Assembly: GCF_007859755.1 (NCBI RefSeq)
Contig: NZ_SJPF01000004.1
Span: 966,506 to 1,030,505, forward strand
Length of the DNA stretch: 64,000 nt
Reading direction: 5' to 3'
From: Blastopirellula retiformator
GTDB lineage: Bacteria > Planctomycetota > Planctomycetia > Pirellulales > Pirellulaceae
Part shown: positions 25,944 through 36,165 of the stretch, in pieces
Layout of the letters: each line of letters starts with the position of its first letter
Numbering within the stretch: the first letter of the stretch is position 1
Program-made: the position numbers and the translations under genes
Notes under the pieces: generated by a model
The model's input: the letters and a program-made list of their open reading frames with translations, nothing else
What the model was told of the DNA's origin: nothing
Database searches by the model: none

Positions 25944-27754
25944 TGGTTTTTCCCCAGAACGTTGTCTTGCGTGATTTTGTAGACCCGTTGTTGCCGCTGG
26001 GCGAGTTCGCGCAGCGCGTCGAGGACTTCCTCGCTGGTCGCCTGACCGACTTCGTCATCGATGTTGCGAAGCAGCTTGGCGTAACGTTCGGTCCGTTTGT
26101 TGATGCGGACCTGCATCGATTTGATCAGCTTCAGCTCTTGAATCTGGTTGACCAGGGCTTCGTCTTGCGGCGAGCCTTGTTGCTGCTGTTGCTGTTGTTG
26201 TTGCTGCTGACGTTCTTCCTGTTCTTTCTGGGCCTGCTTCAAGGCTTCCAGCATTTCTTCCAGGCTGTCGATCACGTCTTGTTCCAGCGTCAACGTCAGC
26301 GGATCAACCTTCGACTGGCTCAGCCGACCGGCGATGTTTTCCATATCGTCGCGCATCTGCTGCAGAGCTTCGGGGAAGGCGATCGACGAGCCTTCTTCCT
26401 GCAGCAAGGTCAGCGCCTTGTCCGCTTCGAGCACGATCTGCTTTTCGGCGAAGGCGAGCTTGCCGGCCTGAATGTCTTCGGCGGCGCCGCGTTGTTCTTC
26501 GGGAACTTGCGACAGTCGCTCTGAATCGTCGTACACCTTCAGCTGCATTTCTAGCATCTTGGTGAAGCGGGCTTCCAGGCGAGCCAGCACGCGTTCGATT
26601 TCTTCTTCCCGCAGCTGACGCAGCACTTCTTCGAGCTCGGCGATCGCCTTGGCTAATTCGCGTTCGGCCTCTTTCTGCTCTTCGATCGCCTCAGGCGTCT
26701 TTTTCTCGTCGAGCTTCTTCTTCGCCTCTTGCATGCGACGCTGCGCTTCTTCGACTCGCTTGCGAGCCGGGAAGTCAGGCTGTTGCTGCTGTTGTTGGTC
26801 TTGTTGTTGTCCTTCTTGCGGCTCGCCTTGTTGGGGTTGGCCCTGCTGCGGCTGACCCTGTTGGGGCTGGCCTTGCTGAGGTTTGCCTTCTTGCGGCTGA
26901 CCGGGCATCGGTTCGCCCGACTGTGGCTCACCCGGTTTTTGCTCACCAGGTTTCGGTTCGCCGGACTCTTTCGGCTCCCCATCTTCACCCGGCTTGTTTT
27001 CGCCTGATTGATTCTCGCCCGGTTTCGAATCGGAACCTTCGGAAGGTTCCATCTCGCCTTCGCTCGGTTTCGAGTCCCCTTCTTCGCCTGGCTTTTGCTC
27101 GCCAGGCTGCTGCTCTCCTTCGCCTTCGGAAGGTTCGCCCTCGGGCGACTGGCCGTCACCCGATTCCGGCTCTTCGTTTTCTTTCATCCGCTGGGCGAGC
27201 TTGGCGGCGTCTTGCGACAGCTGATCTTGCCCGTCGGCAAGACGCTCCGTGTTATCGCCCCCTTCGGTCCGACCCTGCAGGCTGCGCTGGCGGTTGAGAA
27301 GCTTCTTGGTGTCTTTGATGTATTGGCGGATCCGCTCTTGTTCCGACTTCAGTTCGTCGTCGCGGTTTTCGCTTTGCAGCAGCTGCAGCAGGTTGTTGAG
27401 GTCTTTGGCGACGTCCTTCTGGCCGTCGACCGCCCGTTTCAGTTTGCCGTCCCCCAGAATGGCAACCAGCGATTCGAGCTGCGACTTGATCAGCTTGTCT
27501 TTGCTAGAGTGGGCCGCTTCGCGAAGGAGCTTGGCTCGCTCCGGGTTTTCGATCTCATCAATCTCGGCCATTTTGATCATCAGATCTTCGAGGCGCGAGT
27601 ATCCCTGGGCCAGACGGGCCTGACGTTCGGCCAAGGCCGATTCGGGCTTGGCCGCGGCGGCGTCACCAGCGTCCTGAGCCGACACACAAGCGGCGAGAGA
27701 TAGAAAGACGGTGACCGCAGACGCCGTAAGCGAAAAAATGCGTACCTTGATCAT
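25940..27754 (-). CDS. Secreted coiled-coil protein with Gln/Gly/Glu/Pro repeats
   Basis: 604 residues from MIKVRIF; the longer open frame adds 8 residues without a signal. Signal peptide to about residue 27. The first third is a long coiled coil, the middle (about 195-335) is low complexity built of short units such as KPGEQ and PQQGQ, and the last third is coiled coil again with two glutamine runs. It looks like a flexible rod or spacer in the envelope, perhaps holding partners of this operon apart. Strongly biased composition makes homology by sequence weak. Ends 4 nt into the next gene. Confidence 0.75.
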   Translation of the reverse strand: MIKVRIFSLTASAVTVFLSLAACVSAQDAGDAAAAKPESALAERQARLAQGYSRLEDLMIKMAEIDEIENPERAKLLREAAHSSKDKLIKSQLESLVAILGDGKLKRAVDGQKDVAKDLNNLLQLLQSENRDDELKSEQERIRQYIKDTKKLLNRQRSLQGRTEGGDNTERLADGQDQLSQDAAKLAQRMKENEEPESGDGQSPEGEPSEGEGEQQPGEQKPGEEGDSKPSEGEMEPSEGSDSKPGENQSGENKPGEDGEPKESGEPKPGEQKPGEPQSGEPMPGQPQEGKPQQGQPQQGQPQQGQPQQGEPQEGQQQDQQQQQQPDFPARKRVEEAQRRMQEAKKKLDEKKTPEAIEEQKEAERELAKAIAELEEVLRQLREEEIERVLARLEARFTKMLEMQLKVYDDSERLSQVPEEQRGAAEDIQAGKLAFAEKQIVLEADKALTLLQEEGSSIAFPEALQQMRDDMENIAGRLSQSKVDPLTLTLEQDVIDSLEEMLEALKQAQKEQEERQQQQQQQQQQQGSPQDEALVNQIQELKLIKSMQVRINKRTERYAKLLRNIDDEVGQATSEEVLDALRELAQRQQRVYKITQDNVLGKNQ

Positions 27755-27787
27755 CGTACGGTCCCTCCTGGGCGGCATAGCCCGCCG

Positions 27788-30148
27788 TTACTCCAGTTTA
27801 AGCGGATTGTCAGAATCCGACGACTCTAAATTAAAGAGATCTCTGAATAGCTTTTTCTGCTCCGTTTCGGTGTCTTTTTGGAGCTCATCTTGCAATTGAA
27901 TGATTTCGCGGATCTGATCGACCAGTTCGTTGAAAGTCTCCAGATCCAGCATTTTGTCTAGAACCTGCTGCATCGCCAGAATGATTTCGTCGGTCTTGGC
28001 GATCGCCGCGGTCGCTTCTTCCACCGATCGGGTTGGGTCGTTAAGCGCCGCTTCGAGTCGCTCGATTACCTCGCGTAGCTCGGGCTCTTGGACGTCGGCG
28101 ATGTTGTTGATCGGGGCGATCACGTCATTTTCGAGACGTTCCTTCCGTTTCTCGGTATCGACGCGATTGTTGATTATTTCTTGACGAATTTCTTCAAAAC
28201 CGAACGCGACCCCCCGCAGTTCTTCCTCCGCCTTGCGGCTGGCTTGCGGGGTTCGCTGCACGCGGAGCAGCTGCAATTCGACCGCTTGCTGCAGCTTGGC
28301 GACCGGGTCCGACTCGTCATCGGCCTCCAGGTCGCTGGAAGAAAACGAGCTGGGGCCCGTGGCGATTCGCTTCGCGTCTAACTGCACCCGGACGAACTCT
28401 TCCCGCAGCTGTTGGGTCTCTTGCAGGATCTGCTCAAACCGGCGACGCAGGCCCAGTTCGCGGGCTTCCAGCAGCGACAACAGCCTGCTGGGAGTCACCA
28501 CGTCGAGCGGATACCGCGTGCTGGCGCCAATGTTCGGGCCGCCGGTCAGGTCGTGCAGGTCGGTCGCTTTGAGCAGCAGCGAGACTTGCGACCCGGCTTC
28601 CAGCTTCGGGGCGCCTTCGGTCTCTTTCAGGTCCAGCACATAGCTGACCTCGCCTTTGGCGGTCGGCTTAACGGCGAAGGGCGTAATGTCGCCGTCGCCC
28701 GGCTGCACATCGAGCCAGGAGTCTTTCGTTTCGTAGTCGTCGCTGACGGTACCTTCCAGCGGAATGCGGGCGTCGGGTGTGATCGCGGCGCCGATGCCGG
28801 CCAACTGCAGACTGACGCTTGGCGGCTGATCGACCTTGGCGGCGATCTGCACGCGATAAGGCGCTTCGCTGTAGATGCCGTCGCTGTCGATCAGCGTCAG
28901 CTCCAGCGCGAGGTCATCGGTCAGGGGCGGAAAATCGAGCTCAAACTCGGTCGACGGTTCGGCCAAGGTCAGCTGGCGGTTGGTTTGTTGGCGGAGGTTG
29001 GCGATTTCGACCCGGGTGATCGGCTTGTTGGTCTTGGCCAGCAGTTTGTACTGCGACCCAACCGGCAACTCGGACGAAGCGGTCAGTTCTTCGACGCGCG
29101 GCAACAGATTGGTATAGGCCGGCGGAGCGGCGTCGAATTGCATCGAAAGAATCGCGGGACTGTCGACCGCTTCGATCCGCAAGTCGCGCAGGCGATGGTC
29201 GTAGCCGATCACGTCGAACGAGATTGACGAGATGATGCTCTTAAGCGGTTTTCGCTGAAAGACGTATCGCTGGTAGTCGTTACGCGCCGTGCCGATCCGT
29301 TGCATCGCGACGCTGCCGCGAGCGCCGTCGGCGGTTTCGTAAACGACTGTGCAGTAGGTTGGCACGACCTCGGCATCCGCTTTGGCGCGAACCAGCAGCT
29401 TCGGCGAAGAGCCGCGGGCGACGGTGGCGACGCCCTCTTTGAACGGGATCACCTCGACCACTTCGGTGCTGGTGACGCCATCTTCGGCGCCAGCGGGACG
29501 CGTCACTTCGACGCCAACCACTTCGATGCGAGCCAACCGCGGCCAGGCTTCGTCCGACAGCAAGTACAACCGGCGTCCCCAGATCTGGAACGAGTCGAAC
29601 GACATGATCGCGAACGCGCCAATGCTGATCAGCAGCAAAACCGCCAGCACCGCGTTCCGCGTCAGCGGCCACGGATTGAAGATTTCGTTCAGCTTTACCT
29701 GGCGGCTGCTTTCGACCGCCTGACTGAGCGAGCGGCGAATCATCCCTTCGCGGAACGCCGCTTCGGTCAGTTCTTCTTCGACCGGGCTTTCGATCGTCGT
29801 CAGCAGGCTTTCGCGGAATTCGGGATAACGACGCTCGATCAAAATCGCCATGCTGGTGTCGGAGAGCCGAGCCAACAGGCGAATCAAAATCCAGCGATAG
29901 AAGATGTACGTGCTGACGCCGTAAATCGCCGCTAGGCAGACGATCCGGGCGCCGCGAGGCATTTCCGAGGCGCCAAAGGTGACCGGCAGGTAATCGACCG
30001 CCAGGCCGACCCAGTAGGTCGCCGCCAGCCAGACGATCAGCAGCGCCAGACCTTCCAGAAACACGTAGAGCCGAATGCGCCGCCGCAGTGAGCCAAGCAG
30101 CTCGCGCAGATCGGCGGGGATTTCGGATTTCGGTTTGGGCGTCGTCAT
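27788..30148 (-). CDS. Large membrane protein, DUF4175-like
   Basis: 786 residues from MTTPKPK; an earlier ATG at 30202 would run into the preceding gene by 34 nt. Two or three membrane helices lie in the first 170 residues (VFLEGLALLIVWLAATYWVG; IVCLAAIYGVSTYIFY; and AVLAVLLLISIGAFAIM). The rest (about 190-780) is a large periplasmic part with beta-rich domains and a helical C-terminus of heptad character. It resembles proteins annotated DUF4175 in bacteria that carry MoxR/BatA clusters, though I cannot confirm this from sequence alone. Possible role: membrane anchor of the complex. Confidence 0.72.
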   Translation of the reverse strand: MTTPKPKSEIPADLRELLGSLRRRIRLYVFLEGLALLIVWLAATYWVGLAVDYLPVTFGASEMPRGARIVCLAAIYGVSTYIFYRWILIRLLARLSDTSMAILIERRYPEFRESLLTTIESPVEEELTEAAFREGMIRRSLSQAVESSRQVKLNEIFNPWPLTRNAVLAVLLLISIGAFAIMSFDSFQIWGRRLYLLSDEAWPRLARIEVVGVEVTRPAGAEDGVTSTEVVEVIPFKEGVATVARGSSPKLLVRAKADAEVVPTYCTVVYETADGARGSVAMQRIGTARNDYQRYVFQRKPLKSIISSISFDVIGYDHRLRDLRIEAVDSPAILSMQFDAAPPAYTNLLPRVEELTASSELPVGSQYKLLAKTNKPITRVEIANLRQQTNRQLTLAEPSTEFELDFPPLTDDLALELTLIDSDGIYSEAPYRVQIAAKVDQPPSVSLQLAGIGAAITPDARIPLEGTVSDDYETKDSWLDVQPGDGDITPFAVKPTAKGEVSYVLDLKETEGAPKLEAGSQVSLLLKATDLHDLTGGPNIGASTRYPLDVVTPSRLLSLLEARELGLRRRFEQILQETQQLREEFVRVQLDAKRIATGPSSFSSSDLEADDESDPVAKLQQAVELQLLRVQRTPQASRKAEEELRGVAFGFEEIRQEIINNRVDTEKRKERLENDVIAPINNIADVQEPELREVIERLEAALNDPTRSVEEATAAIAKTDEIILAMQQVLDKMLDLETFNELVDQIREIIQLQDELQKDTETEQKKLFRDLFNLESSDSDNPLKLE

Positions 30149-30168
30149 CTTCGAGCGCTTGTAAAGGT

Positions 30169-32943
30169 TTACGCGAGTTTCAACAGCCGCCGCGTCAGCC
30201 ATTCCAGGGCCAACACGCCGCAGATCAAGCCTAGCAGCCAGGTGCGCAGTAACCGGTCAAAATTGCGGTCGACCAGGTCAGGCAGCGCCGTGTACATGTC
30301 TTGCGGGGGGAGCGTCGCCGGCAAATAGACCGCCGGCAGCGGCGATTTGCCAAGCGCGGCGTCCATCCCTACGTAGTAGACGCCGCCGGTCCCTTCCGCG
30401 ATTTGTCGCATCGCAACATCGTCACGTTCCGGGCGTTCAATCTCTTTGTCGGGCAGGCGAACGCGGATGTCCCGCGTCAGCAGCGAGTCGTCGCCGCCGC
30501 CCGCCAATTGCAGTTCGATATGGAAGTCCCCTTCGATCAGCGGGGTGAACTGGCCATGATATTGCCCTTTTCCTCCCTGCTCGGCCTGAGTCAGCGTCAG
30601 CTCGTCGCGACGACCGTCAGGCCGGCTCACCATCGCTTTGACGATCGGATCGGTCAGCGGCTCATGCTTGGCGTCGGTCAGGTGAGCCCGGACTTCAACC
30701 GTTTCGCCAATCAGCAGGCGATCTTTGTTGGTCAGCAAAACGCCGCGGCTCGAATCGCGCAGCAACCGCCCCTGCGAGACGTAGCGGATCAGCTTGGTAT
30801 AGAACTGCTCAAAGTAGCCTTCGTGCAGCGCCCGGATACGCCACATCTCAGAGCTGGCCATGAAGAAGACGCGGCCGGCGCCGTAGAACTGCGACGCCAT
30901 GTAAATCGGCGGATCATCGCCGAGGGAAGCGTCGGGATCGTTGTAGCGAGCCAGGATCGAGGCGCCTTCTTTCTTGTCGCGAACCGCATAGTAGCCGTAG
31001 ACGCCAGGAAACTCTTCCCACCGCGAGGCGCTGGTCGAACCGTCGTTGCCGAGCCACAGGAACGATCGCGACTGACCTTCCGGCGTAAAGACCAGCGGCC
31101 AGGCTTTCTCCGAACCGAAGCGATCCAAGCCGGCCGAAGTGCCGCGGCTGTGGAACGAGACCGGGTAGAGTTGCTTGACGACGTCGACCACCGGATCGCC
31201 GCGACGTTGGCTGGCCCACTCGGCGGTGAAGACTGGACCGGTGGTGACGATCAAACCGCCTGCCTTTTCGGCGACCCACCGCTCGAGCAGTTCGGCTTGC
31301 GGCAAGGTCAGCTGCGACCAATCGGGATCGAACGCCACGATGCAGTCGTAGTTTTCAAACAGGTCGGCGGCGTCGTTGGGAAATTCAAACAGCAACTCAT
31401 CCGACTCTTGCGAGATGCCCGGCTTGCCGCTCTGCAGGTATACGTGCAGTTCGACATCTTTGTCGCGGTACAGCTGGTTCCGCAAAAAGCGGAAGTCGCG
31501 GGACGGACCGCCGGCCATCAGCAGGATGCGGTTCTTCCGCTGAATGACTTGCACCTTGACGTCTTTCTGGTCGTCGCTGGTGTCTTGGTCCGAACCGGCC
31601 GGCGAGAGGATCCGCAGCTGATAGGTTCGTTCCCCCAGCGACTCCGGCGTGACGTCAAACGTCGTGGCGACCACCGCGCCATCGGCGCCCAGTTGCACGC
31701 GTCGGGCTTCGCCTTCGAGCGCCTCTTCGCGGAACGTGCCGTCCGAGTCGGTCGTACCGGAGGCGAGCTGGACGTTGATGAAATCGGTTTTGGAGGCGAA
31801 GGCCTGAATGTAGCCGGTGATCTGGAAGGCGTCGTTGGGGAAGACACGCGACGGGGCCTCCAGGTCGACCACCCGCAGGTTGATCGGCCGCTCGGACGGA
31901 CCAAGCCCAATCGGGAAGACGGGCGTTTCGGAATCGGCGGCGATCTGGATCGCTTCGCGAATTTCGAGACCGCCGTTGCTCACCCCGTCCGACAGCAGCA
32001 AGATGCCGGCAATCGGGCGACCGCGCTCTTGCTGCACGATCTGGGCGATGGCGTCGCCGATGCGAGTTTCGATCCCGCGGGGACGCAGTTTCTCGAGCCA
32101 ATCGATGTCGGCGTAGGTGGGCGCCGCTTGTTGTTCGTCTTCGCTGGTTTCTGGTTCGGCCGCTTGTTTGGCGTCGATTGATAGATCTCCCATCGCCAAT
32201 TGACGTAGGCTCAGTTCCGGGGCTCGCAGATTAGCGGTCGCGGCGAGCGAAGCGCCGACGACCAACGCAAACGCGCCGACCATCGCCCACGCGGCGGCGG
32301 TCTCGCGCCAACTGGGCGCCATGTTGCGGGTCGCTAACGCGATCAGGTAGGCGAGCAAACTGATCGCCACCACGCCAAAGCTGATGAGTAGCAGCATCCG
32401 AGCCGAGCGGAAGCGGGCCTGCGTTTCGGCCGAGTCTTCGGTGTCGGAGATCGTTTCGGTCTGCGGACGGCGGAAGACGGCCAGTTCGGTCGGTTGAGCG
32501 GTTTGATCGAACTGGTAGACCAGTACGTCATGCTGTTGGCGAAGTTGTTCGAGCAGTTCTCCTTCGGCGAACTTGCTGACGATTTGTTCGTATCGCGGCG
32601 ACGAACCGCTTTCGATGCTGTTGGCCAACGCCATGCTTTGGCTGGTGTCGACCAGCACGACGACGCGTGAGTTCTCGTGCAGTTCGCTTTCGGTCTTCTT
32701 TTCGAGATTGAAAAAGAACAGCAGCAGGCCTACCAAAGCGGCCAGGCGAAGCCCGGTCAATGTCCAGCGAATCGGCCGCGACAGTTCGGCCGTGTCGCGG
32801 CGATAGAGCCAACCGACGAAGCTGATAAACAACACGACGATCGCGACCAGCAGCGCCCAGTGACTCCATTGCGTCATCTCGGCCAATCGCGAGAACTCGT
32901 AAGTCGTGCGGGTGGCGGCGTCGTTTTGGGCGAGCAACAACAT
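30169..32943 (-). CDS. VWA-domain membrane protein (BatA/B-like, with glutamine-amidotransferase-like region)
   Basis: 924 residues. Two membrane helices at the start (about 29-46 and 63-79) and one at the end (LLRTWLLGLICGVLALEWL). A von Willebrand A domain begins VVVLVDTSQSMALAN, with a MIDAS DxSxS (about 95-99); it is interrupted by two further helices at about 185-245 and then continues (GIETRIGDAIAQIV, then AGILLLSDGVSNGG). The C-terminal half (about 470-750) resembles the glutamine-amidotransferase-like fold found in such proteins. It binds metal-dependent ligands at the envelope and should be served by the MoxR ATPase. Start overlaps the preceding stop as TAATG. Confidence 0.85.
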   Translation of the reverse strand: MLLLAQNDAATRTTYEFSRLAEMTQWSHWALLVAIVVLFISFVGWLYRRDTAELSRPIRWTLTGLRLAALVGLLLFFFNLEKKTESELHENSRVVVLVDTSQSMALANSIESGSSPRYEQIVSKFAEGELLEQLRQQHDVLVYQFDQTAQPTELAVFRRPQTETISDTEDSAETQARFRSARMLLLISFGVVAISLLAYLIALATRNMAPSWRETAAAWAMVGAFALVVGASLAATANLRAPELSLRQLAMGDLSIDAKQAAEPETSEDEQQAAPTYADIDWLEKLRPRGIETRIGDAIAQIVQQERGRPIAGILLLSDGVSNGGLEIREAIQIAADSETPVFPIGLGPSERPINLRVVDLEAPSRVFPNDAFQITGYIQAFASKTDFINVQLASGTTDSDGTFREEALEGEARRVQLGADGAVVATTFDVTPESLGERTYQLRILSPAGSDQDTSDDQKDVKVQVIQRKNRILLMAGGPSRDFRFLRNQLYRDKDVELHVYLQSGKPGISQESDELLFEFPNDAADLFENYDCIVAFDPDWSQLTLPQAELLERWVAEKAGGLIVTTGPVFTAEWASQRRGDPVVDVVKQLYPVSFHSRGTSAGLDRFGSEKAWPLVFTPEGQSRSFLWLGNDGSTSASRWEEFPGVYGYYAVRDKKEGASILARYNDPDASLGDDPPIYMASQFYGAGRVFFMASSEMWRIRALHEGYFEQFYTKLIRYVSQGRLLRDSSRGVLLTNKDRLLIGETVEVRAHLTDAKHEPLTDPIVKAMVSRPDGRRDELTLTQAEQGGKGQYHGQFTPLIEGDFHIELQLAGGGDDSLLTRDIRVRLPDKEIERPERDDVAMRQIAEGTGGVYYVGMDAALGKSPLPAVYLPATLPPQDMYTALPDLVDRNFDRLLRTWLLGLICGVLALEWLTRRLLKLA

Positions 32944-35243
32944 TAGCGGGCGCCTCCCATGGCGGGAGGATGGTAACTCGTCAAATAGGCCAGCAGCTGT
33001 TCCACGACCAGCAATCCTAACAGGGCGTACAGCAGATAATCTTGCCAGGCGAAACCTTCGCTGGCGCTCCAGCTGTAGTCGACCGACTCGACGGTGTGAT
33101 AGGTAAACGCGACCGGCGCGAGCGCCGCTTGCAGCTCGTTGCGATCAGTCGTCGTCAGGTCCCCTTCCAGCGGATCGACGTTCAGGGCGAACCGCCGCAA
33201 GTTGGGATGCCCGTCGCTTTGCGTCAGCCAGGCGTCATAGACGCCCGAGAGTCCGGTCAGCGAATCGCCGGTGACGGGATTGACGCCGACATAATCAAGT
33301 TCATACGCCGCGCCGCCATTGGCCTTGCCGAGCATGACCAGGTCTCGTTTGACGGTCGGCATCCGGTCCGCGCCGGGGGCGAAAACTTGCGCGTCGGGGC
33401 GGAAGCTGGCGGCGTCGACTTCCAGCCGCAATGGGCCACCAACCAGGCGTTCCGACGATTTGCGGGCGCCGGCGGCGAGATAGGCCTGCAGTTCGAGCGC
33501 CGTGACGATAAAACCAGGCGTGATTGACCAGTTGTTCCAGTCAGGCGTCAAGCTGGTCAGGAAGGTGACGACGCTGCCGTCCCCCACGGTTTGCTCGACG
33601 ATCAGCGGACGTCCGTCGCGCAGTTTGCCGAGGATGGCGCCCTGCTCTTCTGGCTTCCACGTCGCGTCAAGATCGTAGTACCGATAGAATTTCAGGTCGT
33701 TGCGAAAGCGGTTCTTTTCGCCGCGGAAGACCGAAAAGATCGCGTGATCTGACGGGACGAAGTCGACCGTTTCCTCGCCGTCGAGCGGCGGGGCCAGTTC
33801 CTTCGTGCCGATCACCTTGGCCGGCAACAGACCTTCTTCGTGCAGTGCGTTCAGCGCGTCGGTCGTCGAACCAGGTCCGGCGAAGACCGCCACGCCATGA
33901 CCGGCGGAGGCATACTCTTTGAGCTTCTTGACCGCGTCGCCGTCAAAGCGGGGGACGTCCATCAGGTAGATCGCGTCGAAGCCCTTCAGCGTTTCGAGCG
34001 ACGCGTCACGCAGGTACTGCGGACCGACGACCATCGGCTGGATGCCGGTGTTGACCGCTTCGCCCGGTTGGAAGACGGCGTTCATGAAGTAAGCGTTGCG
34101 CTGCTGGACGTCGCCATCGACCAGCAAGACCGGAATGGCGGGCGGAGCGTTCAAGATCTGGAAGCGGCGATTGTCGGCGGCGACGGCGTCTTCCGGCAGT
34201 TCGGCGACGGCGACATGTTGACCGGCGGTCGGGAAGTAAACTTGCGCCCGGCGGGTCACTTCTTCGCCCGGCGGGATCTCTTCAAAGTAGACGGTCGGCT
34301 CGCCATGCGGGGCGCCAAACGCTTCGCCGGCGCTAGTGAACTTGCGATCGACTTCGTCGTCGTGGTAGGTCGACAGTTTGACCTGCACGCCGGTCGCGGG
34401 CGATTCGCTGTAGTTGCGAACCGTCACTTCCAGGAAGGTCGGCACCCCGGCGGCCAAAGTCGCCGACTCGGGCGCCAAGCGGGAAATGCCGAGGTTAATT
34501 GGGTTACGGCGCGAGCAGTTGACGACGTGGATTTCGGCCGCGCGATTGGAAAGCTCTTGCAGCCGCTGCTTTACATCTTGCGAATTGGACCAGTCGCGGC
34601 GGCGGAAATCGCCGACCAGGTAAACGAGGGAGTTTTCGCTTTCGACGTTGTCGGTGATAAAGCGATTGACGGCGGCGATCGCTTCGCCGGGGCCGATCGC
34701 CAGTTCGCTGGAGTCGACGCTGCGGAGCGCCTCTTCGAGCGAATCGCGGAAGGTCGAGTCGACGTCGTCGCCGCTGATATCGACGCGGGCGACTCCGCCA
34801 TCGCCGGCGGCGGCTCTGGAGGTTCGCAGCAAGGTCAGCCGCTGCGGGGTCCGCTTTTCGGCGGCGGCTGCGGCGATTTGTTTGATTACTTCGCGGCCGC
34901 GATCCATTACCTCGACGCCGCCGGTGCGGTCCGACATCGAGAGGCTGTCGTCCAGGATCACGTAATGGTGCGTTCCCCCGCCGCCAAACAGATTGGACCA
35001 TTGATCGGACGTGGTCAGACCGGCCAGCAACGCCACCAATAAGGCGACCGCGGCCATCCGAGCCAAGAGCAGCAGCAGTTGCTTGAACCAGACCGAGCGT
35101 TGATTCCGCTTTTGGCTTTCCAGCAGAAACTGCATCGCAGCCCATTGGACGCGCCGACGTCGCATCATGTTGATCAGATGGATCAACACGGGGACGAGCA
35201 GGAGCAAAAAGCCCCAGGTCAACGCTGGATGGACAAACTGCAT
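32943..35243 (-). CDS. BatA-domain protein with VWA domain
   Basis: 766 residues. The N-terminal FVHPALTWGFLLLLVPVLIHLIN and following basic RRRRVQWAAMQFLL are the classic aerotolerance (BatA N-terminal) signature, with a second helix at about 60-75. A VWA domain follows with MIDAS DDSLS (about 98-102). The C-terminus has one membrane helix (YLLYALLGLLVVEQLLAYL). It sits in the cytoplasmic membrane with the VWA domain outside. It is the second part of the MoxR-DUF58-VWA core and is separated from DUF58 by 19 nt. Confidence 0.88.
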   Translation of the reverse strand: MQFVHPALTWGFLLLLVPVLIHLINMMRRRRVQWAAMQFLLESQKRNQRSVWFKQLLLLLARMAAVALLVALLAGLTTSDQWSNLFGGGGTHHYVILDDSLSMSDRTGGVEVMDRGREVIKQIAAAAAEKRTPQRLTLLRTSRAAAGDGGVARVDISGDDVDSTFRDSLEEALRSVDSSELAIGPGEAIAAVNRFITDNVESENSLVYLVGDFRRRDWSNSQDVKQRLQELSNRAAEIHVVNCSRRNPINLGISRLAPESATLAAGVPTFLEVTVRNYSESPATGVQVKLSTYHDDEVDRKFTSAGEAFGAPHGEPTVYFEEIPPGEEVTRRAQVYFPTAGQHVAVAELPEDAVAADNRRFQILNAPPAIPVLLVDGDVQQRNAYFMNAVFQPGEAVNTGIQPMVVGPQYLRDASLETLKGFDAIYLMDVPRFDGDAVKKLKEYASAGHGVAVFAGPGSTTDALNALHEEGLLPAKVIGTKELAPPLDGEETVDFVPSDHAIFSVFRGEKNRFRNDLKFYRYYDLDATWKPEEQGAILGKLRDGRPLIVEQTVGDGSVVTFLTSLTPDWNNWSITPGFIVTALELQAYLAAGARKSSERLVGGPLRLEVDAASFRPDAQVFAPGADRMPTVKRDLVMLGKANGGAAYELDYVGVNPVTGDSLTGLSGVYDAWLTQSDGHPNLRRFALNVDPLEGDLTTTDRNELQAALAPVAFTYHTVESVDYSWSASEGFAWQDYLLYALLGLLVVEQLLAYLTSYHPPAMGGAR

Positions 35244-35262
35244 AGCGGAAACAAATTGGGGG

Positions 35263-36165
35263 TTAGTTGCGGTGATGCATGCCCAAGCGGCTGCTTAAAA
35301 AGGTCGATAGCACGGCGCCGAGCGAATCGCTGGTGCGGACCAGCTCGTAGTCGACCGTGTTCTTGGCGCAGCCGCGACGCACGTCGTCGAGGAACGCTTG
35401 TAGCGATTTCAAATAGCCTTCGCGCAGCGCTCGCGGATTACAGTCCAACTGGTCGTCGGTCTCCATGCCTTCAAAACGGGTCGGGCCGGCGAAGGGAAAA
35501 TCGAGTTCGTCGTCATCCAGGAGGTGCAATACCAGGACGTCGTGGCCCCGCTGCCGCAGCAGCTTCAGCCCTTTGATCGTTTCTTCGACGTCGCCAAACA
35601 AATCGGAGACGACCACCATCATGCCGCGGCGCGGATACGCTTCGGCCGCTTCGCGGCAGATCCGCAAGAAGCTGGTCTTCTCGCGGGGTTGGTTTTCGTC
35701 AAAGGCTTTGATGACTGAGAGCAAGTGGTTGCGCTTGCTCATCATCGGAACGCGAGCCCGGATCTTCTCGTCATAGATCGCACAGCCGATGGCGTCTTGC
35801 TGCTTGAGCACCAGATACGCCAGGCTGGCCGCCGCCGTGCAGGCGTACTCGTACTTGTTGAGCGGACCGGCGCCATACTGCATGCTTTTGGAAGCGTCGA
35901 CCAACAGCGTACAACGCAAGTTGGTCTCTTCTTCAAACTGCTTGATGTAGAAGCGGTCCTGCTTGGCCCAGACTTTCCAGTCGATATGACGTAGATCGTC
36001 CCCAGTCGCGTATTCGCGATGCTGCAAGAACTCGATCGATTGACCAAAGTAAGGGCTGCGATGCATTCCCGAAAGAAAACCTTCGACGATATGCCGTGCC
36101 CGTAACTCCAGCCGAGCGATCGTCTTGATCGCCTCAGGATGCAAAAATCTTTTGGAATCGGGCAT
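35263..36165 (-). CDS. DUF58-domain protein
   Basis: 300 residues. It carries the DUF58 core [14 protein letters not shown] (about 55-68) and [13 protein letters not shown], then a VWA-like fold ([12 protein letters not shown] near residue 88). No membrane helix is seen. DUF58 proteins are partners of MoxR ATPases and are thought to be involved in assembling or maturing VWA proteins. The first 32 nt overlap the end of the MoxR gene in another frame, so the two are translationally linked. Confidence 0.9.
   Translation of the reverse strand: MPDSKRFLHPEAIKTIARLELRARHIVEGFLSGMHRSPYFGQSIEFLQHREYATGDDLRHIDWKVWAKQDRFYIKQFEEETNLRCTLLVDASKSMQYGAGPLNKYEYACTAAASLAYLVLKQQDAIGCAIYDEKIRARVPMMSKRNHLLSVIKAFDENQPREKTSFLRICREAAEAYPRRGMMVVVSDLFGDVEETIKGLKLLRQRGHDVLVLHLLDDDELDFPFAGPTRFEGMETDDQLDCNPRALREGYLKSLQAFLDDVRRGCAKNTVDYELVRTSDSLGAVLSTFLSSRLGMHHRN

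Noticed and set aside
26800..27100. Collagen-like or CRISPR-like repeat signal
   Set aside because: The repeats are short, in frame within a coding region, with changing third bases. There are no spacers and no cas genes; they encode G/E/P/Q units.
30301..32181. A long plus-strand open frame of about 626 codons
   Set aside because: It is antisense to the VWA gene, which has clear domains. Its composition is rich in Arg, Gln, Gly and Val as expected for a shadow frame in GC-rich DNA.
33840..35042. A plus-strand open frame of 400 codons
   Set aside because: Antisense to the BatA/VWA gene; shadow composition.
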